This document shows, one piece after another, positions 29,642-37,751 of a stretch of 64,000 nt of DNA. Each line of letters starts with the position of its first letter. Within the stretch, counting starts at the first letter, position 1. This DNA comes from Streptomyces griseochromogenes (GTDB taxonomy: Bacteria; Actinomycetota; Actinomycetes; Streptomycetales; Streptomycetaceae). The stretch is taken from assembly GCF_001542625.1 (NCBI RefSeq), contig NZ_CP016279.1, positions 7,936,001 through 8,000,000 on the forward strand. The letters are read 5' to 3'. The notes under the pieces are model-generated. The model made no database searches and was not told the DNA's origin. It saw only the letters and a list, made by a program, of their open reading frames with translations. The position numbers were made by a program, and so were the translations under genes.

Positions 29642-30437
29642 CACGGTGACCGAGCCGGCGAAGGCTCCCGCCGCGGTGCGTCATGCGGAGGAGGTCATGG
29701 GGACCGTCTTCTCCTTCGACGTCCGCGGCGGGGAACGCGATGCGGTACGGCAGGCCCTTCAGGAGGCGGTCGCGGGCCTGCACCGGGCCGACGCGCTCTT
29801 CTCCACGTACCGCGAGGACAGCGAGGTGTCCCGGCTGGCCCGGGGCGAGCTGACCGTGGAGCGGTGCGCTCCCGAGATGGCCGAGGTGCTGGACCTGGCG
29901 GCCGAGGCCGAGCGGGCGAGCGGGGGATGGTTCAGCACCCGGTACCGGGGCTCGCTGGACCCGACCGGCATCGTGAAGGGCTGGTCCGCCGAGCGGGCCG
30001 CGCTGCAGCTGGCCGCCGTGGAGGGGGTGTGCGGCGTCAGCGTGAACGGCGGTGGTGACGTCCAGATGCTGGGCGCGCCGGAGCCGCAGCGGCCGTGGCG
30101 GGTGGGGGTGGCCGATCCGCTGCGCCCGGGCGGTCTTGCGGCGGTGATCTCGGCGGCCGGGGTGGACGAGCTGTCGGTGGCCACCTCGGGTACGGCCGAG
30201 CGCGGGGCGCACATCGTGGATCCCCGTACGGGCCGGCCGGCGGTGACGGACCTGGTGGCGGTGACGGTGGTGGGGCCGCGGCTGACCTGGGTGGACTGCT
30301 GGGCCACGGCGGCGTTCGCGATGGGGTCGCGGGCGGGGCTGGACTGGCTGGAGTCGCTGCCGGACGTCGAGGGGCTGCTGATCACCGCGGGCGACGAGGT
30401 GCGGTGCACCGGGGGCCTGGCCGCGCGACTGGGCTGA
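29634..30437 (+). CDS. apbE: FAD:protein FMN transferase (ApbE family)
   Basis: The 267-residue enzyme covalently attaches FMN from FAD to Thr in [S/T]GAT motifs. Family marks are the start EEVMGTVFSF, FSTYREDSEVSRL, LDPTGIVKGW, the flavin-site NGGGDV, and ATSGTAERGAHIVDP with downstream WVDCWATAAFAMG. The targets are clearly the two FMN-binding proteins encoded upstream. It is shorter than typical exported ApbE and shows no signal peptide or lipobox, so it may act in the cytoplasm. GTG 29634 overlaps the previous gene; GTG 29646 is an alternative start. Confidence 0.93.
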   Translation: MADTVTEPAKAPAAVRHAEEVMGTVFSFDVRGGERDAVRQALQEAVAGLHRADALFSTYREDSEVSRLARGELTVERCAPEMAEVLDLAAEAERASGGWFSTRYRGSLDPTGIVKGWSAERAALQLAAVEGVCGVSVNGGGDVQMLGAPEPQRPWRVGVADPLRPGGLAAVISAAGVDELSVATSGTAERGAHIVDPRTGRPAVTDLVAVTVVGPRLTWVDCWATAAFAMGSRAGLDWLESLPDVEGLLITAGDEVRCTGGLAARLG

Positions 30438-30542
30438 GGGAAACGATGCCGCAGTGGGAGTTTTCCCCCTTTTGCCCAAAAATGCCATCCAAGTTCCACC
30501 CTGAGCCGTATCTCCTGTGAAGCAAGTTGAAGGAGGAACGGC

Positions 30543-30737
30543 ATGGCCATCTTCAGCAGTCTCATGCCCGCCATGCGCCGGGACCATGGTGACCGCTCGT
30601 CGGAGCACGACCACGGTCACGACCATGACCACGGCCACGACCACGGTCACGACCACGGCGGCCACGGGGGCCACGGAGGTCACGGTGACCATGGCGGCCA
30701 CGGCGGCCACGGCGGCCACGGTCACGGCGGCTACTGA
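30543..30737 (+). CDS. 64-residue His/Gly/Asp-rich peptide
   Basis: The small gene has an excellent ribosome binding site (AAGGAGG seven bases before ATG). The first 13 residues (MAIFSSLMPAMRR) are ordinary, then 18 histidines alternate with Gly and Asp as HDHGHDHG-like and HGGHGG-like units up to a terminal GGY. Such a tail should bind Ni, Zn, Cu or Fe. It lies between apbE and an ABC exporter, and a hairpin (30763-30782) separates it from the exporter as if to keep peptide mRNA in excess. No family is recognised. It could be an exported metal-binding peptide, a cytosolic metal store or a modified precursor. Confidence 0.75.
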   Translation: MAIFSSLMPAMRRDHGDRSSEHDHGHDHDHGHDHGHDHGGHGGHGGHGDHGGHGGHGGHGHGGY

Positions 30738-30762
30738 TCACACCCGAGGGCTGAGCGGACCG

Positions 30763-30782
30763 GGGCCGGGGGGACCCGGCCC
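30763..30782. terminator. Hairpin between His-rich peptide gene and ABC exporter
   Basis: GGGCCGGG-GGGA-CCCGGCCC is a perfect 8-bp GC stem with a four-base loop 25 bp after the peptide stop codon, with no T-run. It could partly terminate transcription or protect the peptide mRNA 3' end. Confidence 0.5.
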
Positions 30783-30811
30783 GCTTCGCCGATCCCCGAG
30801 GAACGCATGCC

Positions 30812-32647
30812 ATGGCGCATGTCCTGCGTCGTCTGCTGTCGGTGGGCGAGACCTCCGACGCCGTGGTCGCGCCCGCGCCCGCTGTGGCCCCCAGCGCGGT
30901 GTTCCGGCGGTTCTGGCCGTACACCCGCGGCGCCCGACGCTGGCTGGCGCCGGTCGTCTTCTTCAGCGTGGCCGGCCCGGTCGTGGACGCCACGGAGATC
31001 TGGCTGTTCAAGATCGTCGTGGACGATGTGCTCGTCCCGCGGGACCTCAGGCCGTTTCTGTGGATCGCCCCGGCCTATCTGGGGCTCGTTCTGTGCTCCG
31101 GCGTTCTGGGGTTCGCCGACGACGTGACGTCCACCTGGGTGAGCGAACGCTTCCTGCTCTCCTTGCGCGCCGATGTGTTCCGGCACGTCCAGGGGCTCTC
31201 ACTCGGCTTCTTCGAACGCCGGCGGCTCGGGGACGTGCTCTCCCGGGTCACGGGCGATGTCGACGCGGTCGAGACGTTCCTGCTCTCCGGCGTGGCCGAC
31301 GCGCTCTACTACGTGATCCGGCTGAGCCTCTTCCTCGGCCTGCTGTTCTACCTGCGGTGGGACCTCACCCTGCTCGCCCTCGCCATCGTGCCGCTGTTCT
31401 GGGGCACCGGCCGGCACTTCTCACGACTGATCAAGGAGGCGTCGCGGGAGCGCAGGCGGCTCAGCGGCTCGATCAGCGCGATCGCCGAGGAGTCACTGGG
31501 CAACGTCGCCCTCGTGCAGGCGTACAACCGGCAGGGGTGGGAGGAGCGCCGGTTCGAGCGGGAGAGCGCCGGCCGCTTCCGGGCCGCGATGGCCTCGGCG
31601 CGGATCCGTGCCGTCTACGGACCCGTCGTCGAGATCATCGAGGTGACCGGCGGCCTCGCGGTCATGGGTCTCGGCACCTGGAAGGTGGCCCAGGGACAGC
31701 TCACCCTCGGCGGGCTGCTGGTCTTCGTCGCGCTGATCGGCGAGATGTACGGCCCGGTCCGCGGCCTGTCCCGGCTCGGCACCACCTTCTACGCGGCGTC
31801 CGCCTCGGCCGAGCGGATCATCGAGTTGCTGGACCAGCGGCCACAGGTGGCCGAGGCCCCGCATGCCCGGCGGATCGGCCGGACGCGGGGTGAGGTGGAG
31901 TTCGACGGCGTCTGGTTCCGCTATCCCGGCACCGCCGGCCGGGCGCTGTCGGACGTGTCCTTCCATGTGGCACCCGGCGAGACGGTGGCGCTGGTCGGGG
32001 CCAGCGGGGCCGGCAAGTCGACGGTGGCCAAACTCCAGCTGCGCTTCTACGACCCCGACCGGGGAGCGGTCCGCCTCGACGGGGCCGATCTGCGCTCCCT
32101 GCGCCTGCCTGACGTACGGGAGAACGTCGCGGTGGTGCTGCAGGAGACGCTCGTCTTCCACGGCACCGTGCGGGAGAACATCGCCTACGGCCGGCCGGAG
32201 GCGAGTGAGGCGGACATCGTGGCGGCGGCGCGCGCCGCGGACGCGCACGAGTTCATCGCCTCGCTCCCGGACGGCTACGACACCCTGGTCGGCCAGCGCG
32301 GCCGGACCCTGTCCGGCGGGCAGGGCCAGCGCCTGGCGATCGCCCGCGCGATGATCAGGGACGCGCCGGTGCTGCTGCTCGACGAGCCGACCACCGGGCT
32401 GGACGTCCGGTCGGGCCTGCGGATCATGGACCCGCTGCGCCGGCTCATGGCCGGGCGGACGACCGTCGTCATCTCGCACAACCTGCTGACCGTGCGCGAC
32501 GCCACCCGGATCGTGGTGCTCGATCACGGCCGGGTCGTCGAGCAGGGCACCCACGGCGATCTGCTCGACCGCGACGGGACCTATGCCCGGCTCCACCGAC
32601 TGCACGGCACGGCCGGATCCACGACCCCGGGGACGGTGCCGTCGTGA
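30812..32647 (+). CDS. ABC exporter (fused transmembrane and ATPase domains)
   Basis: The 611-residue type IV ABC exporter half-transporter has six membrane helices in residues about 40-330. The ATPase domain has Walker A GASGAGKST (from residue 396), signature LSGGQ (500-504), Walker B VLLLDEP (Asp524) and H-loop VISHN. There is no N-terminal C39 peptidase domain. It most resembles MsbA/lipid-peptide exporters. The gene between a His-rich peptide and a kinase suggests the peptide, or something it binds, as cargo; this is inference. Its stop overlaps the kinase start as GTGA. Confidence 0.88.
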   Translation: MAHVLRRLLSVGETSDAVVAPAPAVAPSAVFRRFWPYTRGARRWLAPVVFFSVAGPVVDATEIWLFKIVVDDVLVPRDLRPFLWIAPAYLGLVLCSGVLGFADDVTSTWVSERFLLSLRADVFRHVQGLSLGFFERRRLGDVLSRVTGDVDAVETFLLSGVADALYYVIRLSLFLGLLFYLRWDLTLLALAIVPLFWGTGRHFSRLIKEASRERRRLSGSISAIAEESLGNVALVQAYNRQGWEERRFERESAGRFRAAMASARIRAVYGPVVEIIEVTGGLAVMGLGTWKVAQGQLTLGGLLVFVALIGEMYGPVRGLSRLGTTFYAASASAERIIELLDQRPQVAEAPHARRIGRTRGEVEFDGVWFRYPGTAGRALSDVSFHVAPGETVALVGASGAGKSTVAKLQLRFYDPDRGAVRLDGADLRSLRLPDVRENVAVVLQETLVFHGTVRENIAYGRPEASEADIVAAARAADAHEFIASLPDGYDTLVGQRGRTLSGGQGQRLAIARAMIRDAPVLLLDEPTTGLDVRSGLRIMDPLRRLMAGRTTVVISHNLLTVRDATRIVVLDHGRVVEQGTHGDLLDRDGTYARLHRLHGTAGSTTPGTVPS

Positions 32648-33570
32648 GTGCCTCCGCTGCCCGGTCGGCCCCGCCGCTGGCACCGGGCAGCAGACCGGTC
32701 CCGGGCTACGAGGTGCTGGCGCATCTGACGCGCACCGGCTGGCTCGACGTCTACGACGCCTGGAGCGAGGAACGCGCCTGCCGTTGTGCGATCAAGACGG
32801 TGCGTCCCGACCGCCGGGGCGAGCGGCGCCTCGGCGAGCGGCTGCTGCGCGAGGGCCGGTGGCTGCGCGACTTCACCCATCCCCATCTGGTCCGTGCCTA
32901 CGAGACCGTCGAGTCGCCCGAGCCGCTCGTCGTCCTGGAGACCCTGACCGGTGAGACGCTCTCCCACCTCCTGGACCGGTTGCGGCGCCGGCCGGCCGCC
33001 GCCGACGTGGCGCTGCTCGGGACGCAGCTGTGTTCCGCGGTGCACTACCTCCACCGTCAGGGCCTGCTGCACCTGGATCTGAAGCCGTCCAACGTGGTGG
33101 TGGACTGCGGTCATGCGAAGGTGCTGGACCTGAGCGTGGCGCGGCCGCCCGGGCCCGCGCCCGCGGGAGTGGGCACCCGCTGCTACCTCGCTCCGGAGCA
33201 GGCCCGCGGCGGGCCGCTCACGGCCGCGGCCGACGTGTGGGGCATCGGCATCACCTTGTTCGAGGCGGCCTGCGGTGACCGGCCGTTCGACCGGGGCGGG
33301 ACCGGGGACGAGGAGCCCCGCGACGGGGAGCCCCGCGACGGGGAGAGGGCGGGCGAGGGCGGTTCCGGTGGCCCGGCCGGCCGGTATCCGCAGCTGGAGC
33401 GCAGCGCCCCGGCCGTCGGGTCCCGGCGGCGCCTGCCGCCCGCGCTCGCGGCCGCCGTCGACCGCTGCCTGCGGACCGACCCGTCGTCGCGGCCCACGGT
33501 CGCCGGACTGGCCGCCGCCCTGGCGGAGGCGCTGCCCGGCCCGCCGCGTCCCGCCTCCTCCCGGGTCTGA
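32644..33570 (+). CDS. Ser/Thr protein kinase-like protein with degenerate motifs
   Basis: The 308-residue protein is a single soluble kinase domain with no membrane helix or PASTA repeat. The VAIK lysine is Lys51 (CAIKTV). The catalytic loop is HLDLKPSN (Asp145, Lys147, Asn150), with Leu replacing the usual Arg of HRD. The DFG motif is DLS (Asp162), and the glycine loop is poor (LTRTGWLDVY). Catalytic Asp and Lys are kept, so weak or atypical activity is possible. An acidic linker with a repeated EPRDG unit (about residues 220-240) interrupts the C-lobe. It is coupled to the ABC exporter by GTGA. Confidence 0.85.
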   Translation: MSASAARSAPPLAPGSRPVPGYEVLAHLTRTGWLDVYDAWSEERACRCAIKTVRPDRRGERRLGERLLREGRWLRDFTHPHLVRAYETVESPEPLVVLETLTGETLSHLLDRLRRRPAAADVALLGTQLCSAVHYLHRQGLLHLDLKPSNVVVDCGHAKVLDLSVARPPGPAPAGVGTRCYLAPEQARGGPLTAAADVWGIGITLFEAACGDRPFDRGGTGDEEPRDGEPRDGERAGEGGSGGPAGRYPQLERSAPAVGSRRRLPPALAAAVDRCLRTDPSSRPTVAGLAAALAEALPGPPRPASSRV

Positions 33571-33597
33571 GGCCGGGCGCCGGATTCCCTCCTGCCG

Positions 33598-33634
33598 GGT
33601 CACGACTCCCCGGTCACGACTCCCGGGTCACGAC
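33598..33634. repeat. 14-bp tandem repeat at the 3' end of the anti-sigma gene
   Basis: GGTCACGACTCCC occurs at 33598 and 33612, with a partial third copy GGTCACGAC at 33626, a 14-bp period. The anti-sigma stop codon lies in the middle copy, so replication slippage here would change the protein's C-terminus. Confidence 0.8.
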
Positions 33635-34384
33635 CTGACCCGTCTGCAACTGGGCCTTGGCGAGGACGGTGCCGTCGGGGGACTCGACGCGGGCGCCGGA
33701 GACGGCCTTGGCGTCGATGGGGGTCGCCCCGCCCCAGGAGCCGCGTCCGTCGCGCAGCTCGAAGGAGCCGACACGGACGGCCGTGCCGTCGGAGCGTTCG
33801 AGCAGGCAGGCGACCCTGCCGTTGAACAGGGTGCCGGGACGGGAGAGGGCGACGGACATGAAGATCCAGCCGTCGGCCCCCGGGTGGGCGTAGACCTCGC
33901 CGACGGGATGCCGGCCGCCTCCGGGCACGGTCATGTCGCCGACCAGCACGGGCTCGGTCTCCACGGCGGCCGGGGGCGAGGCCGTGACCTCCTGGACGAC
34001 GGTGCCGATCCCCCAGCCGGCGAACCCGACGGCGACCAGGAGCGCGGAGGCGACCGCCGCGATCCGCAGCCGGGCCCGGCGGGCGCGTCCGCGCAGGCCC
34101 TGGTGCGCGAGGCCGGACTCGCGGCCGTGCGCGCCCGCCTCGTGCGCCGCGTGCTGGGCGAGCCCGCGGGCCACCCGGGTCTCGAACCCGGGCGGCGGCT
34201 CGCGCTCCGGCAGCAGGCCGATCAGCCGGTCGCCGACCAGGGTCAGCTGTTCGACGTACTCCCGGCAGTCGGCGCACCGGTCCAGATGCGCGACCGCCAT
34301 GGCGCGCTCACGTCCGGGCAGCACTCCCAGCGCGAGCTCGGCGCCGATCTCGCGCAGCTTCTCGCAGTTCACGTCACTGGACAT
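33614..34384 (-). CDS. Anti-sigma factor, RskA type with zinc-binding N-terminus
   Basis: The 256-residue membrane protein has a cytoplasmic N-terminal anti-sigma domain with the ZAS-type motif HLDRCADC (HX3CX2C), one membrane helix at about residues 108-130 and an extracytoplasmic RskA-like domain (GWIFMSVALSRPGTLFNG) to the C-terminus. It should hold the adjacent sigma factor until the outer domain is cleaved or zinc/redox state changes. Its start overlaps the sigma gene by 11 bases, the normal coupling for such pairs. Confidence 0.9.
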   Translation of the reverse strand: MSSDVNCEKLREIGAELALGVLPGRERAMAVAHLDRCADCREYVEQLTLVGDRLIGLLPEREPPPGFETRVARGLAQHAAHEAGAHGRESGLAHQGLRGRARRARLRIAAVASALLVAVGFAGWGIGTVVQEVTASPPAAVETEPVLVGDMTVPGGGRHPVGEVYAHPGADGWIFMSVALSRPGTLFNGRVACLLERSDGTAVRVGSFELRDGRGSWGGATPIDAKAVSGARVESPDGTVLAKAQLQTGQVVTRES

Positions 34385-35018
34385 GGTCGCCTCGGTTCGG
34401 AGACGCGAGCGTGGTCCGCAGTTTCGCCATCGCCGTCCGGATCCGCGTCTTGGCGGTGCCCAGCGGGACGTGCTCCCAGTCGGCGATCTGCTGGGCGGTC
34501 ATGCCGTAGATGCCGGCCATCACCAGGGCACGGGCCTGCTCCCGCGGCAGCCGCGCCAGGGCGCCCCGGAGCTGGGACGAGGCCTCGTCGGCCAGCGCCC
34601 ACTGCTCGGGGGTCTCCGTGACGACGCCGAGCAGGCCGTCGAGGTTCTCGGGCGCCATCGGCTCCGTCCGCCGCGCGCGGACGGCGTCGATCGCGAGGTT
34701 GTGCGCGATGGTGGTGAGCCAGGTCGTGACCGAACCTCGGCGCGAGTCGTAGATCTGCGCATGACGCCACGCACGCTCGAACGTCTGCTGAGCGATGTCC
34801 TCGGCGAGCTGCGGATCCCCGGTGACGGCCATGGCGACTCCGAAGACCTTGTGCTGGAATCTCCGTACGAAGGTGACGGCGACTTCCGGATCACCGGTGG
34901 CCAGCCCGGACAGCAGTGCTTCGTCCGGGAGGCGGTCCACAGGAGACCGGAAACCCGACACACCTCTGTATACGCTCGGCCGCCGCCCGGAGATTGCCCG
35001 CCCGCCGCGGAAGATCAC
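34374..35018 (-). CDS. ECF RNA polymerase sigma factor, SigK-like
   Basis: The 214-residue ECF sigma factor has region 2 from FVRRFQHKVFGVAMAV to TIAHNLAIDAVRARR and region 4 PREQARALVMAGIYGMTAQQIADWEHVPLGTAKTRIRTAMAKLR. Pairing with an RskA-type anti-sigma factor matches the SigK/RskA group of actinobacteria. The GTG at 35018 is the longest start; internal GTGs at about 34958 or 34940 would trim an N-terminus not needed for the fold. It lies 39 bp after argR on the same strand, so some readthrough from the arg operon is possible. Confidence 0.9.
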   Translation of the reverse strand: MIFRGGRAISGRRPSVYRGVSGFRSPVDRLPDEALLSGLATGDPEVAVTFVRRFQHKVFGVAMAVTGDPQLAEDIAQQTFERAWRHAQIYDSRRGSVTTWLTTIAHNLAIDAVRARRTEPMAPENLDGLLGVVTETPEQWALADEASSQLRGALARLPREQARALVMAGIYGMTAQQIADWEHVPLGTAKTRIRTAMAKLRTTLASPNRGDHVQ

Positions 35019-35057
35019 ATTCCTATTCTGCGCCGCGGGGCCGGGCCCTGCATGCGG

Positions 35058-35603
35058 TCAGTGCCCGTTCTGCGCCAGCCGCAGCAGATGGTCCGCCAGC
35101 GCCTGTCCCCCGGTCGGCTCCCGGCTGATCAGCAGCAGGGTGTCGTCACCGGCGATGGTCCCCAGGATGTCGTGCAGTTCGGCCTGGTCGATGGCCGAGG
35201 CGAGGAACTGGGCGGCACCCGGCGGGGTGCGCAGGACCACGAGGTTGGCGGAGGCCTCCGCGGAGATCAGCAGCTCCTGGGACAGGCGCCGCATCCGCTC
35301 CTCCTTCGCCGACTCGCCGAGCGGCGCGCGGGGCGTGCGGAAACCGCCCTCGCTCGGCACCGCGTAGATCAGGTCGCCGTCGTTGTTGCGGATCTTCACC
35401 GCGTTCAGCTCGTCGAGATCCCGGGACAGCGTCGCCTGGGTGACGTTCAGCCCGTCGTCGGCGAGCAGCTTCGCCAGCTGGCTCTGCGACCGCACCGGCT
35501 GCCGGTTGAGGATGTCCACGATCCGGCGGTGCCGTGCGGTGCGGGTCTGCGGTACGGCGGCCCCTGCGCCCGCCGCCTGCTCGTGGTCCTGCGCCTGGCT
35601 CAT
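35058..35603 (-). CDS. argR: Arginine repressor
   Basis: The 181-residue ArgR has a winged-helix N-terminus ([33 protein letters not shown], with the SR core that contacts ARG boxes) and a C-terminal hexamerisation/arginine-binding domain ([12 protein letters not shown]). It is the last gene of argCJBDR and starts eight bases after the argD stop. It should repress the operon and argGH when arginine is plentiful; ARG-box promoters are visible upstream of argC and argG. Confidence 0.95.
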   Translation of the reverse strand: MSQAQDHEQAAGAGAAVPQTRTARHRRIVDILNRQPVRSQSQLAKLLADDGLNVTQATLSRDLDELNAVKIRNNDGDLIYAVPSEGGFRTPRAPLGESAKEERMRRLSQELLISAEASANLVVLRTPPGAAQFLASAIDQAELHDILGTIAGDDTLLLISREPTGGQALADHLLRLAQNGH

Positions 35604-35610
35604 CGTCGTC

Positions 35611-36828
35611 TCATTCTCCGGATCGTCCGACCCCATCCACTGGGTTCGCTGCCTGGAGGATGCCGGGCAGCGCCTGGAGGAAGGCGCCTGCCTCGTCGTC
35701 GCGGAGGTTGAGCGGCGGCATGAGCCGTACGACGTCGGGAGCGGGCGCGTTCACCAGGAACCCGGCCTCCTGGGCCGCCTGCTGCACACGGGGTGCGTGC
35801 GGCCCGGTGAGCACGATACCGAGCAGAAGGCCCGCGCCCCGGACATAGTCGATCAACGGGTGGTTCAGGGCCTGGATTCCGTCCCGCAGCAGCTCGCTCT
35901 GCCGCTTGACGTTCTCCAGCAGTCCGTCGTCCGTGATGGTGTCGAGGACGGCGAGTCCGGCCGCGCAGGCGACCGGGTTGCCGCCGAAGGTCGTGCCGTG
36001 CTGGCCGGGCCGGAGCAGTTCGGCGGCCCGGCCGAAGGCCACGGTGGCGCCGAGCGGCAGCCCGCCGCCGAGTCCCTTGGCGAGCGTGACGACATCGGGC
36101 AGGACGCCTTCGTGGGCCTGGTACTCGAACCAGTTCCCGGTGCGGCCGATGCCGGTCTGCACCTCGTCCAGCACCAGCAGGGCCCCCGTGGCGGCGGTGA
36201 TCGCCCGGGCCGCCTTGAGGTAGTCGGCCGGGGGCACCACGACGCCGTTCTCGCCCTGGACCGGCTCGATGACGACGAGAGCCGTCTCCTCGGTCACGGC
36301 CCGTGCCAGCGCCTGCGCGTCGCCGTACGGGACGTGGGTGACGTCGCCGGGCAGCGGCTGGAAGGGCGCCTGCTTGCCCGGCTGGCCGGTGAGCGCGAGG
36401 GCGCCCATGGTGCGGCCGTGGAATCCGCCCTGGGTGGCGACCATGTGGGTGCGGCCGGTCAGCCGGCCGATCTTGAACGCGCCCTCGTTGGCCTCGGCGC
36501 CGGAGTTGCAGAAGAAGACCTTGCCGTCGCGGCCGAAGAGCTGCAGCAGCCGTTCGGCGAGGGCGACGGGCGGCTCGGCGATGAACAGGTTGGAGACATG
36601 GCCGAGGGAGGCGATCTGCTTGCTGACGGCCTCGACGACGGCCGGGTGGGCGTGGCCGAGGGCGTTGACCGCGATACCGCCGACGAAGTCGAGGTACTCC
36701 TTGCCGTCGGCGTCCCACAGCCGGGCGCCGGCACCGCGCACGAGGGGCAGCCGCGGGGTGCCGTAGTTGTTCATGAGCGCGCCCTGCCAGCGCGTGGTCA
36801 GCTCTGCGTTGGTCGCGGTACCCGTCAT
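35611..36828 (-). CDS. argD: Acetylornithine aminotransferase
   Basis: The 405-residue class III PLP aminotransferase converts N-acetylglutamate semialdehyde to N-acetylornithine. Marks are [38 protein letters not shown] and the Schiff-base lysine in TLAKGLGGG. Its ATG overlaps the argB stop as ATGA. The length and gene order are normal for Streptomyces argCJBDR. Confidence 0.96.
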   Translation of the reverse strand: MTGTATNAELTTRWQGALMNNYGTPRLPLVRGAGARLWDADGKEYLDFVGGIAVNALGHAHPAVVEAVSKQIASLGHVSNLFIAEPPVALAERLLQLFGRDGKVFFCNSGAEANEGAFKIGRLTGRTHMVATQGGFHGRTMGALALTGQPGKQAPFQPLPGDVTHVPYGDAQALARAVTEETALVVIEPVQGENGVVVPPADYLKAARAITAATGALLVLDEVQTGIGRTGNWFEYQAHEGVLPDVVTLAKGLGGGLPLGATVAFGRAAELLRPGQHGTTFGGNPVACAAGLAVLDTITDDGLLENVKRQSELLRDGIQALNHPLIDYVRGAGLLLGIVLTGPHAPRVQQAAQEAGFLVNAPAPDVVRLMPPLNLRDDEAGAFLQALPGILQAANPVDGVGRSGE

Positions 36829-37751
36829 GACTGCTCCCCCTCGGCTTCGTCGGGCACGACCATGGTGCCGATGCCCTCGTCGGTGAAGATCTCCAGCAGG
36901 ATCGAGTGCTGCACCCGGCCGTCGATGACGCGGGCGGTGCGCACCCCGTTGCGTACGGCGTGCAGGCAGCCCCGCATCTTCGGCACCATGCCCGCGGACA
37001 GGTCCGGCAGCAGCTTCTCCAGCTGGGACGCGGTGAGGCGGCTGATCACCTCGTCGGAGTTCGGCCAGTCCTCGTAGAGGCCCTCGACGTCGGTGAGGAC
37101 CATGAGGGTCTCGGCCCCCAGTGCCGCAGCGAGTGCCGCAGCCGCCGTATCAGCATTGACGTTGTAGACTTGGCCCCCTTTGTCGAAGGCGTCCTGACTG
37201 CGGGCGATCGAGGAGACGACCGGAATACGGCCGTCGGCGAGCAGGCTCTCGATCACGCCCGTGTCGATCTCGGTGATCTCGCCGACCCGCCCGATGTCGA
37301 CCGGCTCGCCGTCGATCTCGGGCTGGTGCTTGGTGGCGGTGATGGTGTGGGCGTCCTCGCCCGTCAGGCCCACGGCGAGTGGTCCGTGCTGGTTGAGCAG
37401 GCCGACCAGCTCGCGCTGCACCTGCCCGGCGAGCACCATGCGTACGACGTCCATGGCGTCCTCGGTGGTGACGCGCAGGCCCGCCTTGAACTCGCTGACG
37501 ATGCCGTGTCTGTCGAGGGCGGCGCTGATCTGCGGGCCGCCGCCGTGGACGACGACCGGCTTGAGGCCGGCGTGCCGCAGGAAGACGACGTCCTGGGCGA
37601 AGGCGGCCTTCAGCTCCTCGTTCACCATGGCGTTGCCGCCGAACTTGATGACGACGGTCTTGCCGTGGTGCCGGGTCAGCCAGGGCAGCGCCTCGGTGAG
37701 GGTCTGGGCCTTCGGCAGGGCCGTGTGCTTGCGCGTGGTTCCGGTGCTCAT
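36825..37751 (-). CDS. argB: Acetylglutamate kinase
   Basis: The 308-residue amino-acid kinase phosphorylates N-acetylglutamate, the arginine-inhibited step of the pathway. The nucleotide and substrate sites are [27 protein letters not shown] and GMVPKM. The N-terminal helix of about 20 residues ([12 protein letters not shown]) is the one linked in other organisms to hexamer formation and arginine inhibition. Start and stop overlap argJ and argD by four bases each, giving tight coupling. Confidence 0.96.
   Translation of the reverse strand: MSTGTTRKHTALPKAQTLTEALPWLTRHHGKTVVIKFGGNAMVNEELKAAFAQDVVFLRHAGLKPVVVHGGGPQISAALDRHGIVSEFKAGLRVTTEDAMDVVRMVLAGQVQRELVGLLNQHGPLAVGLTGEDAHTITATKHQPEIDGEPVDIGRVGEITEIDTGVIESLLADGRIPVVSSIARSQDAFDKGGQVYNVNADTAAAALAAALGAETLMVLTDVEGLYEDWPNSDEVISRLTASQLEKLLPDLSAGMVPKMRGCLHAVRNGVRTARVIDGRVQHSILLEIFTDEGIGTMVVPDEAEGEQS

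Noticed and set aside
30543..33570. Lanthipeptide or other RiPP cluster
   Set aside because: No Cys or clustered Ser/Thr core in the peptide, no cyclase domain on the kinase and no C39 peptidase on the transporter.
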